Assembly (NCBI GenBank): GCA_017987055.1
Contig: JAGNUJ010000043.1
Coordinates: 1 to 12,552, forward strand
Direction of reading: 5' to 3'
DNA: 12,552 bases
Source of the DNA: Giesbergeria sp.
GTDB taxonomy: Bacteria > Pseudomonadota > Gammaproteobacteria > Burkholderiales > Burkholderiaceae_C
Shown: positions 1-7,300 of the stretch, piece by piece
Layout of the letters: each line of letters starts with the position of its first letter
Position numbering within the stretch: the first letter of the stretch is position 1
Translations under genes and position numbers: made by a program
Notes under the pieces: model-generated
Database searches by the model: none
Seen by the model: the letters and a program-made list of their open reading frames with translations, nothing else
What the model was told of the DNA's origin: nothing

Positions 1-938
1 TCGGCGCTGTGGATGGTGTGCGGGTCGCGGCAGACCAGCAGCGCGCCGGTCAGCACGCCGTTTTCGACGATGGGGGCGCGGCGCACCACTTGGGTGCGGG
101 CGGCCAGTTGCACCACGGCTTCGCTGCTTTCTTGGTATTTCAGCGTGTGCGCCATGTCCAGTTGCGGCGCGACGCTGCCCAGCGCGCGGCCATGCAGTTG
201 CGCCGCTGGCGCGCCCAGCAGCGCCGCCATCGCCGGGTTCAGCGCTGCAATGCGCTGCTGGCAATCGACCGCCACCACGCCGTCTTGCAACTGGCTGAGG
301 ATGGTTTCCAGCCGCTGATGGCGCGTGCGCTCGGCCAAGCGCTGGCGTGCCAGCAGCAGCGCTTCGTTGAAGGCTTGCTGCACAGCGGCGTCAGAGTGCA
401 GCAGCACGCTGGCGATGCCGGCTTCTTGCGCCAAATCCGCCACCAGCCCCGGCGCGACCACCGCACCGATGCCGGCGGCTTGCAGCGTTTGCACGCAGGC
501 GCTAGCGTCCTGCGGGCCGTGGTAGCTCAACTGCGCAATGCCAGCGCCAAACTGCGCCTCAAACTGCGCCACCTGCGCTGACGGCGCGCCAAACGTCACC
601 AGCGCTACCTTGGTCTTTGGCGGCGACAGCGCGCGCGCTCTGGCCAGCGCGCCCAGTAAATCAAAGCCGCGCACTTCCACCATAGCGGCGGGAATCTCCA
701 CCCGCGCGCGAATCCATGCGCCGCTGGCTCCCGCCAGCACCAGCGCGTCAATCGGCGTGCGCGCGTGCAGCGCCAGCACCGCATCGACCGCGCTGTCGAA
801 CGAGGCGCTCAGGTGCGTGATGCGCGCTTGGTGCTCAAAACCCTCGGCGACGCGCTCGAACACGCGCGCAATGCGGTGGCGGCCAACGGTGACGATGTGC
901 GGCGGGACGCTGGGCGGCGGGGCAAATGCTTCATTCAT
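1..938 (-). CDS. prpR: PrpR-type sigma-54-dependent activator, N-terminal part (cut by window edge)
   Basis: Reading the minus strand from the ATG at 936-938 gives about 312 residues with no stop before the window edge. Residues about 14-195 match the PrpR_N sensory domain: HIVTVGRHRIARVFERV near the start, then DALVLAGASGAWIRAR, GAVVAPGLVADLAQEAG, and AAVQQAFNEALLLARQRL, which parallels the ATVRQAF stretch of E. coli PrpR. Residues about 207-310 read as a PAS domain (ILSQLQDGVVAVDCQQRIAA). E. coli PrpR goes from sensor to AAA+ with little between, so the PAS is an extra input module. The AAA+ and Fis-type HTH domains must lie left of the window. PrpR proteins sense 2-methylcitrate and activate propionate genes with sigma-54. 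The gene is divergent from the lyase at 1169, and a sigma-54 promoter lies between them. An in-frame ATG at 945-947 is an equally possible start; neither start has a clear Shine-Dalgarno sequence. The family is clear, but the ligand is uncertain because the neighbouring lyase is not a typical PrpB. Confidence 0.88.
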   Translation of the reverse strand, partial: MNEAFAPPPSVPPHIVTVGRHRIARVFERVAEGFEHQARITHLSASFDSAVDAVLALHARTPIDALVLAGASGAWIRARVEIPAAMVEVRGFDLLGALARARALSPPKTKVALVTFGAPSAQVAQFEAQFGAGIAQLSYHGPQDASACVQTLQAAGIGAVVAPGLVADLAQEAGIASVLLHSDAAVQQAFNEALLLARQRLAERTRHQRLETILSQLQDGVVAVDCQQRIAALNPAMAALLGAPAAQLHGRALGSVAPQLDMAHTLKYQESSEAVVQLAARTQVVRRAPIVENGVLTGALLVCRDPHTIHSA

Positions 939-949
939 GCCGCGCATTA

Positions 950-963
950 TTTCAAGACTGAAA
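950..963. promoter_or_regulatory. TTTCA-N4-TGAAA dyad, candidate activator site
   Basis: This perfect 5+5 inverted repeat with a 4-nt spacer lies in the divergent intergenic region. Its centre is about 75 nt upstream of the start site predicted from the sigma-54 promoter at 1005-1019. Sigma-54 activators bind dyads upstream of the promoter, so it could be an enhancer site for the adjacent PrpR-type protein. Only one copy is evident, whereas activators usually use two. Chance occurrence is not excluded. Confidence 0.28.
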
Positions 964-1004
964 CAAAACCGCCGCTTTGCCAGCGTTTTCGCCCTCAGCC
1001 CACT

Positions 1005-1019
1005 TGGCACGCAGCTTGC
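1005..1019 (+). promoter_or_regulatory. Sigma-54 (-24/-12) promoter for the lyase gene
   Basis: TGGCAC (1005-1010), five bases, then TTGC (1016-1019) reproduces the sigma-54 consensus TGGCAC-N5-TTGC. The invariant GG (1006-1007) and GC (1018-1019) are exactly 10 nt apart. It points rightward to the lyase at 1169 and sits beside a divergent sigma-54 activator gene, the classic prp arrangement. Transcription would start near 1031, giving a leader of about 138 nt that contains the inverted repeat at 1057-1136. Confidence 0.8.
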
Positions 1020-1056
1020 GTTGCTACTTGCATTGCCAGCGCCCTGATTTAATTTA

Positions 1057-1136
1057 ATAGCTGCTAGCGCACGCTTTTAAAGGGTTTCAGACTGTTTTGA
1101 TACGCAAACGCACTCAACACGTGCGCTAGCAGCTAT
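1057..1136 (+). repeat. 80-nt inverted-repeat element, copy 1 (in lyase leader)
   Basis: The ends form a perfect 17-bp inverted repeat: ATAGCTGCTAGCGCACG at 1057-1073 and its reverse complement at 1120-1136, around a 46-nt loop. In inverted orientation the 80 nt aligns without gaps to the 80-nt element at 10433-10512. I count 57 of 80 identical positions, with divergence mostly in the centre. The 20 nt at 1119-1138 recur exactly at 10495-10514. A T-rich stretch (1141-1155) follows, so in the plus direction the element resembles a large terminator or attenuator. It lies between the sigma-54 promoter and the ribosome binding site. No transposase or target duplication is visible. Confidence 0.85.
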
Positions 1137-1157
1137 CAAATTATTTTTTATTTTTAC

Positions 1158-1162
1158 AAGGA
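1158..1162 (+). promoter_or_regulatory. Ribosome binding site fixing the lyase start
   Basis: AAGGA ends 6 nt before the ATG at 1169-1171. A TTG at 1163-1165 is in frame but overlaps the spacer directly after this site, so ATG 1169 is the right start. Confidence 0.75.
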
Positions 1163-1168
1163 TTGCCG

Positions 1169-2041
1169 ATGTATTCCCAACCCAAACGCCAACTCAAAGC
1201 TTTAGCCAACGCCCGCCGGGGCGTGCTGGTGCCTGGCGCGTTCAACGCCCTGTCGGCGCGCGTGATTGAAGACCTCGGCTTTGAGGCGATTTACGTCACC
1301 GGCGCGGGCGTGACCAATATGTGGTTTGGCCTGCCGGACCAAGGCTTTATGGGCCTGCACGAGATCGCCGAGCACACCGCGCGCATCCGTGACGCGGTGC
1401 ATTTGCCGCTGATCGTCGATGCCGACACCGGCTTTGGCAACGCGCTCAACGTGCGCCACGCGGTGCGCGTTTTAGAGCGCGCCGGTGCCGACTGCATCCA
1501 GCTCGAAGACCAAGTCGCGCCCAAGCGCTGCGGGCATTTTTCGGGCAAAGAGGTGATTGCTACCGAAGAAGCCGTAGCCAAAATCAAGGCCGCCGTGGAC
1601 GCGCGCCATGACGAAAACCTGCTGATTTTGGCGCGCACCGACGCCTGCGCCGTACACGGCTTTGAAGCTGCGCTGGAGCGCGCGCAGCTGTTCAGCGAGG
1701 CCGGCGCGGACATCTTGTTTGTCGAAGCCGTCACTACCGAAGCCGAAATCCGCAGCCTGCCCCAGCGCTTGGCCGCGCCGCAGTTGATGAACATGGTGAT
1801 TGGCGGCAAGACACCGATTTTTGGCACTGACGAGCTGGGCGCGTTGGGCTATGGGCTGGTGCTGTACGCCAACGCCGCACTGCAAGGTGCCGTCGCCGGC
1901 ATGCAAAAAGCGCTGGGCACGCTGCAGCAAACGCGCCGTTTGGACGAAGACCCGGCGCTGGTTGTGTCGTTTGCCGAGCGCCAGCGCTTGGTGCGCAAGC
2001 CCGAGATGGATGCGCTGGAGCAGCGCTACGCCGCGGCTTAA
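1169..2041 (+). CDS. Isocitrate lyase/PEP mutase family C-C lyase, 2,3-dimethylmalate lyase-like (PrpB relative)
   Basis: This 290-residue enzyme has the alpha/beta-barrel signatures of the superfamily: Mg-binding DADTGFG (84-90), LEDQ (112-115) and the lyase loop KRCGH (119-123), whose Cys121 is the usual catalytic acid/base. Such enzymes cleave 2-alkylmalates, 2-methylisocitrate or isocitrate retro-aldol fashion, releasing pyruvate or glyoxylate. The divergent activator suggests methylisocitrate lyase (PrpB), but details argue against a canonical PrpB. The N-terminus has VPGAFNALSARV where PrpB has NANHALLA, the loop reads KRCGHFSGKEV instead of KRCGHRPNK, and a later NMVIGGKTP matches petal-death-protein and dimethylmalate-lyase types. 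The intact Cys argues for a lyase over a phosphonomutase or oxaloacetate decarboxylase. It is expected to be soluble and cytosolic, driven from the sigma-54 promoter at 1005. No prpC or prpD follows; the next gene is a transporter 157 nt away. The family is certain, the substrate is not. Confidence 0.9.
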   Translation: MYSQPKRQLKALANARRGVLVPGAFNALSARVIEDLGFEAIYVTGAGVTNMWFGLPDQGFMGLHEIAEHTARIRDAVHLPLIVDADTGFGNALNVRHAVRVLERAGADCIQLEDQVAPKRCGHFSGKEVIATEEAVAKIKAAVDARHDENLLILARTDACAVHGFEAALERAQLFSEAGADILFVEAVTTEAEIRSLPQRLAAPQLMNMVIGGKTPIFGTDELGALGYGLVLYANAALQGAVAGMQKALGTLQQTRRLDEDPALVVSFAERQRLVRKPEMDALEQRYAAA

Positions 2042-2147
2042 CGCCGGGTCGGTACTGACGGCTTAGCGGCGGCTAAAGCGCTATGGTGGCAACGCGCCTG
2101 CAGCACCATCGGGCGCAGCGGATGCAACAAAGTGCAAAATTACACAT

Positions 2148-2176
2148 TTGCAAGCGTACTAGGCTACGCATATTTT
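2148..2176 (+). promoter_or_regulatory. Possible sigma-70 promoter for the BCCT transporter
   Basis: TTGCAA (2148-2153) and TATTTT (2171-2176) are separated by 17 nt and match the -35 and -10 consensus at four of six positions each. Transcription would start about 15-20 nt upstream of the ATG at 2199. The AT-rich patch stands out in a GC-rich gap, but the boxes are only moderate matches. Of the rest of the 157-nt gap (2042-2198), I note only a small stem (TTAGC-GGCG-GCTAA, 2063-2076) without a T tract. Confidence 0.35.
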
Positions 2177-2198
2177 TCCCTTAAAGAAAGAGTCTGCC

Positions 2199-4283
2199 AT
2201 GCCCATCCCCGAACCAGCGCGCGCCCCCAGCGCGTCGCCCATTCCCCCCGCCCCAGCGCCGCCGCAGTTCCAAACCGCCTCCCACCGCACCACTTTTGCC
2301 CCAAAGGTGGTGCTGCCGGCGTTGCTGGTGCTGGGCATCTTGCTGGTGTTTTGCGGCTTTTACCCCCAGCGCGCCGAGCGGTTTTTCTCCGGCGCACAGG
2401 GCTGGGTGGTCGGCCACTTTGACTGGTTTTACACCGTCGTCGTCACCGTCTTTCTGGTCTTTTTGGTGCTGATTGCGTCCAGCCGTTATGGCGACATTCG
2501 CCTCGGGGCAGACGATGCGGTGCCGGACTTCAGCTTTGTCTCGTGGACGGCGATGCTGTTTGCCGCCGGCATGGGCATTGGCCTGATGTACTTTGGCGTC
2601 GGCGAGCCGCTGCAACACTTTTTAAAGCCGCCGACGCAAATTGGCGGCACGCCCGCCGCCGCGCGCGAGGCGATGCAGTCCACCTTCTTCCACTGGGGCT
2701 TTCACGCCTGGGCGGTGTATGGCGCGATGGGCTTGGTGCTGGCCTACTTCGGCTTTCGCTACAACCTGCCCCTCACCATGCGCTCGGGGCTGTACCCGCT
2801 GCTCAAAGAGCGCATCAACGGCCCGATTGGCGACGCGGTCGATGCGTTTGCGCTGGTCGGCACCATTGCTGGCATTGCCACCACGCTGGGTTATGGCGCG
2901 CTGCAGCTGTCGGCCGGTTTGGGTTCACTGACCAGTTGGGACACCGGCAGCACCGGGTTTCGCATTGCCATCATCGCCATCGTCGTCGGCTTGGCCGGCA
3001 TCTCGGCCGTCACCGGGCTGGACAAAGGCGTGCGCCGCCTGAGCGAATTAAATTTGTCGCTGTCCTTCATCCTGCTGGGCTTTGTGCTGATGGCCGGCCC
3101 GACGGTGTTTTTGTTCCAAGCGCTGAGCGAAAACATTGGCAACTACCTGTCGCAACTGGTCAATATGTCGCTGCGCACCTTTGCCTATGAGCCAACGCAA
3201 GAGGCCGGCTGGTTTGGCGGCTGGACGATTTTGTACTGGGCGTGGTGGATTTCTTGGTCGCCGTTTGTCGGCATGTTTATCGCGCGCATTTCGCGTGGCC
3301 GCACCATTCGCCAGTTTGTCGTCGGCGTACTGCTGGTGCCCACGGCGTTTAACTTGGTGTGGATGACGGTGTTTGGCAACGGTGCCATCTGGATTGACAC
3401 CCATGTCGCCAACGGCGCGCTGGCGCAAACCGTCGGCAATGTGGACGCGCTGCTGTTTCGCTTCTTTGACTACCTGCCGTTTACCAGCGCCGTCTCGTGG
3501 CTAGCGATTGTGTTGATTGCGGTGTTTTTTGTAACGTCTGCCGACTCGGGTGCGTTTGTGGTCGATTCGATTGCCTCGCGCGGCAACCCGCGCTCGCCGG
3601 TGTGGCAACGGCTGTTTTGGGCGGCGGTACTGGGCGTCACCGCCGTGGTGCTGCTGCTCGCTGGTGGCCTGAAAGCGCTGCAAGCGATGACGCTGGTCGC
3701 TGCTTTGCCGGTGGCCGTCATCATGCTGGCGCTGTGCTTTGGGCTGTGGCGCGGGCTGGCGGCTGACGTAGCGCACTCGTCACAAGACCTGTCGCCAGCG
3801 ACCAACTTCTGGAGCGGTCAGCACTGGCTGCGCCGGCTGGAGCAAATCGTCCACCAATCGACCCGCAGCGAGGTGCTGGAGTACCTGCGCGCCACCGTGC
3901 TGCCGGCAATGGAGCAAGTCGCCAGCGAGCTGCGCAAGCGCGGTGTCGAGGCCACCGTTCACAGCGAAGAAGTAGCGGACGGCACGCTGCGCCTGACGAT
4001 TCCAGACCCGCTGATGCGCGACTTTGTCTATGGCGTCAAAGTGCAAGAGCGCACGCTGCCGGTGTTCTTGGTGCGCGAGGCGGCCAAAAGCAGCGCCAAC
4101 ACGCAGGTGTTTGAGCCGATCACTTTCTTTGCCGACGGGCGCCTCGGTTACGACATCCAATACCTGCGCCCCGAGGAGCTGATTGCCGACATCTTGCGCC
4201 ACTACGAGCGCTACCGCGCCATCACCGGCGACGAGCGCACCCAGCTGCTCAACCGCGCGCCGGGGCACACCGACGCGCTGTGA
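2199..4283 (+). CDS. betT: BetT-like BCCT family transporter (choline/betaine uptake)
   Basis: This 694-residue inner-membrane protein is close in length to E. coli BetT (677). A Pro/Ala-rich cytosolic tail (1-35) is followed by about 12 hydrophobic segments between residues 38 and 525. Family signatures are the glycine stretch AGMGIGLMYFGVGEP (123-137), RYNLPLTMRSGLYPLL, RINGPIGDAVD, the aromatic substrate box YWAWWISWSPFVG (346-358; Trp349, Trp350 and Trp353 match the BetP betaine cage), ISRGRTIRQFV, and FVTSADSGAFV. From about 530 to the end runs a long soluble C-terminal domain like that of BetT, finishing IADILRHYERY and APGHTDAL; in BetT this domain is linked to osmotic control. Position 128 is Gly. 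Proton-coupled BetT carries Asp there, while sodium-coupled BetP has Gly, so coupling and substrate may differ from E. coli. A weak purine-rich site (AAAGAAAGAG, 2183-2192) precedes the ATG. It is convergent with the helicase gene and has no bet enzymes next to it in this window. Confidence 0.9.
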   Translation: MPIPEPARAPSASPIPPAPAPPQFQTASHRTTFAPKVVLPALLVLGILLVFCGFYPQRAERFFSGAQGWVVGHFDWFYTVVVTVFLVFLVLIASSRYGDIRLGADDAVPDFSFVSWTAMLFAAGMGIGLMYFGVGEPLQHFLKPPTQIGGTPAAAREAMQSTFFHWGFHAWAVYGAMGLVLAYFGFRYNLPLTMRSGLYPLLKERINGPIGDAVDAFALVGTIAGIATTLGYGALQLSAGLGSLTSWDTGSTGFRIAIIAIVVGLAGISAVTGLDKGVRRLSELNLSLSFILLGFVLMAGPTVFLFQALSENIGNYLSQLVNMSLRTFAYEPTQEAGWFGGWTILYWAWWISWSPFVGMFIARISRGRTIRQFVVGVLLVPTAFNLVWMTVFGNGAIWIDTHVANGALAQTVGNVDALLFRFFDYLPFTSAVSWLAIVLIAVFFVTSADSGAFVVDSIASRGNPRSPVWQRLFWAAVLGVTAVVLLLAGGLKALQAMTLVAALPVAVIMLALCFGLWRGLAADVAHSSQDLSPATNFWSGQHWLRRLEQIVHQSTRSEVLEYLRATVLPAMEQVASELRKRGVEATVHSEEVADGTLRLTIPDPLMRDFVYGVKVQERTLPVFLVREAAKSSANTQVFEPITFFADGRLGYDIQYLRPEELIADILRHYERYRAITGDERTQLLNRAPGHTDAL

Positions 4284-4288
4284 ATTTG

Positions 4289-4328
4289 CGTGCGGTTTTG
4301 CTATTAAATAAATAGCTGCAACCGCACG
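4289..4328. repeat. Hairpin between convergent genes, built from a partial repeat element
   Basis: CGTGCGGTT (4289-4297) pairs with AACCGCACG (4320-4328), and GCTATT (4300-4305) pairs with AATAGC (4311-4316). A 2x3 internal bulge and a 5-nt loop complete the fold. The right arm begins a copy of the intergenic repeat found at 10433. The hairpin sits in the 56-nt gap between the transporter stop and the helicase stop, so it could end or stabilise transcripts from both sides. No T tract follows on either strand, so it is not a textbook intrinsic terminator. Confidence 0.6.
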
Positions 4329-4339
4329 TATTCATTGGG
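4312..4339 (+). repeat. 28-nt direct repeat, copy A, abutting the helicase stop
   Basis: This segment starts ATAGCTGCAACCGCACG and matches 10433-10460 at 27 of 28 positions; only 4335 (T) versus 10456 (G) differs. It ends at the base next to the helicase stop codon (TAG on the minus strand, 4340-4342). It corresponds to the first third of the 80-nt element at 10433-10512; the remaining 52 nt of that element are not recognisable here. Copies A and B lie in the same orientation, 6121 bp apart, on either side of the helicase gene. Confidence 0.85.
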
Positions 4340-7300
4340 CTAGAGGTCGATTTGGATGGTATTTTCAGCCGCGTCGAGCGGTTTTTCGGCCTTTTCAGCG
4401 CTTTTAGCGCGGTCAGCAATCAAGAGTTGGCGCAAGGCAACATGGATTTTCTCCAGCGTGCCGCCCGGGTTGACCCACCAGTCGGTCGACCAAATCCGCA
4501 AAATCTCCCAGCCCAAGCCGCGCAACACATGTTCGCGCAGTTTGTCGCGGTCGCGGGCGGTGGCGCTGCTGTGGTAGGTCGCGCCATCGCACTCAACGCC
4601 GGCCAAATAGCGCCCGGGAAAGTCCGGGTGGACCACGCCCAAATCGACGCGGAACGAGGACGCGCCAATTTGCGTGTGGACGCGCCAGCCTTTTCTCTCC
4701 AGCGCTGCGGCCACGCCGGCTTCAAACGGGCTGTCAAAGTCGCCTTGGCTGCCGTGGTGCGAATCGACCAGCGCTTTGGGGCCGCGCTCGGCGAACTCCA
4801 AAAAGTGCTTCAAATCACGCACACCATTGGCTTGGGTGCGCGACAAATCCAGCTGGTCACCGCGCAGACTGGAGAACACGCGCAACTCGTGGCGCGCGCG
4901 GGTGACGGCGACGTTCAAGCGGCGCTCGCCGCCGTCGCGGTTCAAGGGGCCAAAGTTCATCGACACCGCGCCGGCAATGTCGGGGCCGTAGGTGATAGAG
5001 AAATACATGATGTCGCGCTCGTCGCCCTGCACGCTTTCTAGGTTTTTGACGAACAGCGGCTCCAGTTCTGCATCCGAAAAATACGACTCCAGCTCGGGGT
5101 CTTTGCGCCGCTCGGCGTCGAGCAGGTCTTCAATCAAATGCTGCTGCTCGGTGTTGAAAGTGACCACGCCTATCGTCAGCCCCGAAGCGCGAAACTCGGG
5201 CGACTGCAAGCGCGCCACCAAGTCGGCCACCAGCGCTTTGGCTTCAATCTGGTTGGTGCGCGCGCCGCCTTTTTCGTAGCGCCCGGCCACCCAGTGAAAG
5301 CTGACCGCGTTGTCCTGCGTCGCCGGCGACGGAAACGTCACCAGCGCGCCGCCGTAGTACTTGTGGTTGCTAAAGGCGATCAAGCTCTCGTGGCGCGAGC
5401 GGTAGTGCCACGACAGGTTGCGCGTTGGCAGGCTGGCACCCAGGCATTCGTCCAGGATGCTTTCCAAGTCGCTTTCCACGTCCGGCATGTCGTCGTCCGA
5501 GCTGTTTTCGCGGCCAAAAAAGTTGGTGGGCGGCAGCTGCTTGGGATCGCCCACCATCACCACCTGCTTGGCGCGCGCCATCGCACCGACCGCGTCCCAG
5601 ACCGGAATTTGCGAGGCTTCGTCAAAAATCACGATGTCAAAGTTGCTGCTGTTGGCCGAAAGGTACTGCGCAATCGACAGCGGGCTCATCAGCAAGCAAG
5701 GCGTCAGCTGCAGCACCACCGAGGGAATCTCTTGCAGCAGTTGGCGCAGCGGCAGGTGTTGGCGTTTTTTGGTGATTTCGCGGCGCAGCACGCCCCATTC
5801 GCTGTTGCGCTCGACGCTGTCGGCGGCCGGCAAATTGGCGCTGAGTTTGGCGCGTATCCACTGGCGCGTGGCGGTGGTGAATTCTTCGTCCAGCGCGCGA
5901 AAGGCTTCAATGCGCTGCTCGTGCTCGGCCGAGACGAAGCGCTTGAGCACGTCGTCTTCGTCCACCACTTCGGCCAGCCACCAGCGGGCGTAGTTGACCT
6001 CTAGCGCTTGCAGCGCTTGCTCGGGCGCAATCTCGCCGCATTCAATCGCATCGGCCAGCGCGCCCAAGCCAGCAGCCTGCGCCGTGGTTTTGGCGTAGCG
6101 CCAGCCGCACCACGCGTGCAGCTGCCCCGCGCCAGCTTCAACGCGCGCGGCTACTGCCGCCAGTTCACTCAGGCTGCTATCGGCAAAACTGTTTCGCACC
6201 GCTTCGGGCTGTTCGGCCAGATCGCTAAAGTGAGCGACAGCAGCGTCCAACTGCGCCAACTCGGTCAGCAATTGCTGGCAAGTTTGTTCGATAGCACCAC
6301 CGCTGGCCAGCTCGTGGTTGCGTGCGCCCAGCAGCTGCTGCAACGCTTGGCGCAGCGCTTGTGCCCCAGCGCTAGGCGCGCCAGCCCCTTCGGTCAGTCC
6401 CGCCAAGCTCGTCTGCAGCACCGCATGAAAGCGCAACGCGCCTTCGACCGCTGCGGGGGATGTATCCAAGCCGCGCCACAGGCCGGGGCAGTGATTGGCC
6501 AAACCATCCAAAGCGGACAGACGCGCTTCCAGCGCGCTGCGCGATTGCAAGCGGCGGTGCTCTTGCTGCAGCAGCGTGCCGCACTGGCCGTCGGCGACCA
6601 AGGGGTGCGCCACTTGCAAGCTACCGCGTTCGGCCAGCGGTTGGCGCTCGCGCTCAAACGCCAAGGCGGCGCGCAGCAGTTCGATATTGGTATCGTGGCC
6701 GCGCCACAGCCCGTGGCTGGCAGCAGCCAACGGCGCACACAGCGCCAGCTGCTGGTCAATGTCGTACAGCGCTTGCAAGCGCTGTGCCTCGCGCGCCCAG
6801 CGCTCGCCGCAGCTGCCTTGGGCTACCGACACCAGCGCCGACAGGGAATAAGGCCGGTGAAAACGCGCAGCTTGTAACGCCGCATTGGCCTGCAGGGCGC
6901 TGCGCATGTCCTCGGTGCGGGTTTTCAGGCCAAACCACAGGCCATCGGCCGCCGCGCCGGGGTTGACTTGGGCGACTTGGTCGCTCAGCACTTTGATGCG
7001 CACCAGCGCGGCCAAATCTTGCGCAACGTTGGGTTCGCCTGCGCCTTCGGTGACGGCTTCGAGTGCCATGCGCACGTCGCGTTGGCCTTTCCATGACAGC
7101 GGCCAGACGGCTTTTTCGGCTTTGGTCCACGCGCGTTGCAATTGCACCACGTTGAGTTGTGCCACCTCAGCGCTGTAGGACACCGACAGGCTTTGGCGCA
7201 GCTGCGCAATTTCCTCAATGCAGCGCAGGCCGTGCTCAATGTCATCACAAACCGCCGCCGGCCACGGCAGACCCAATTGAGCATGCAAGCGCTGGCGCTG

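Noticed and set aside
1163..1168. TTG at 1163 as an earlier lyase start
   Set aside because: It lies immediately after the AAGGA site, too close for initiation; the ATG at 1169 has proper spacing.
1291..1930. Minus-strand open frames inside the lyase gene
   Set aside because: The plus strand encodes a clear superfamily enzyme with all active-site motifs; the opposite frames show none.
1169..2041. Oxaloacetate decarboxylase or carboxyphosphonoenolpyruvate mutase as the product
   Set aside because: The catalytic Cys of the KRCGH loop is present, which favours a C-C lyase; as I recall, decarboxylases and phosphonomutases of the family lack it.
2061..2109. Small stems after the lyase gene (TTAGC/GCTAA, and ATGGTG/CACCAT) as a terminator
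   Set aside because: The stems are short and no T tract follows; chance pairing is likely in GC-rich sequence.
5138..6877. Two long plus-strand open frames (5138-6004 and 6008-6877) opposite the helicase gene
   Set aside because: Their products are rich in Arg, Gln, His and Ala with no recognisable motif, and they lie opposite a minus-strand gene whose domains run through this region. They are GC-rich antisense shadows.
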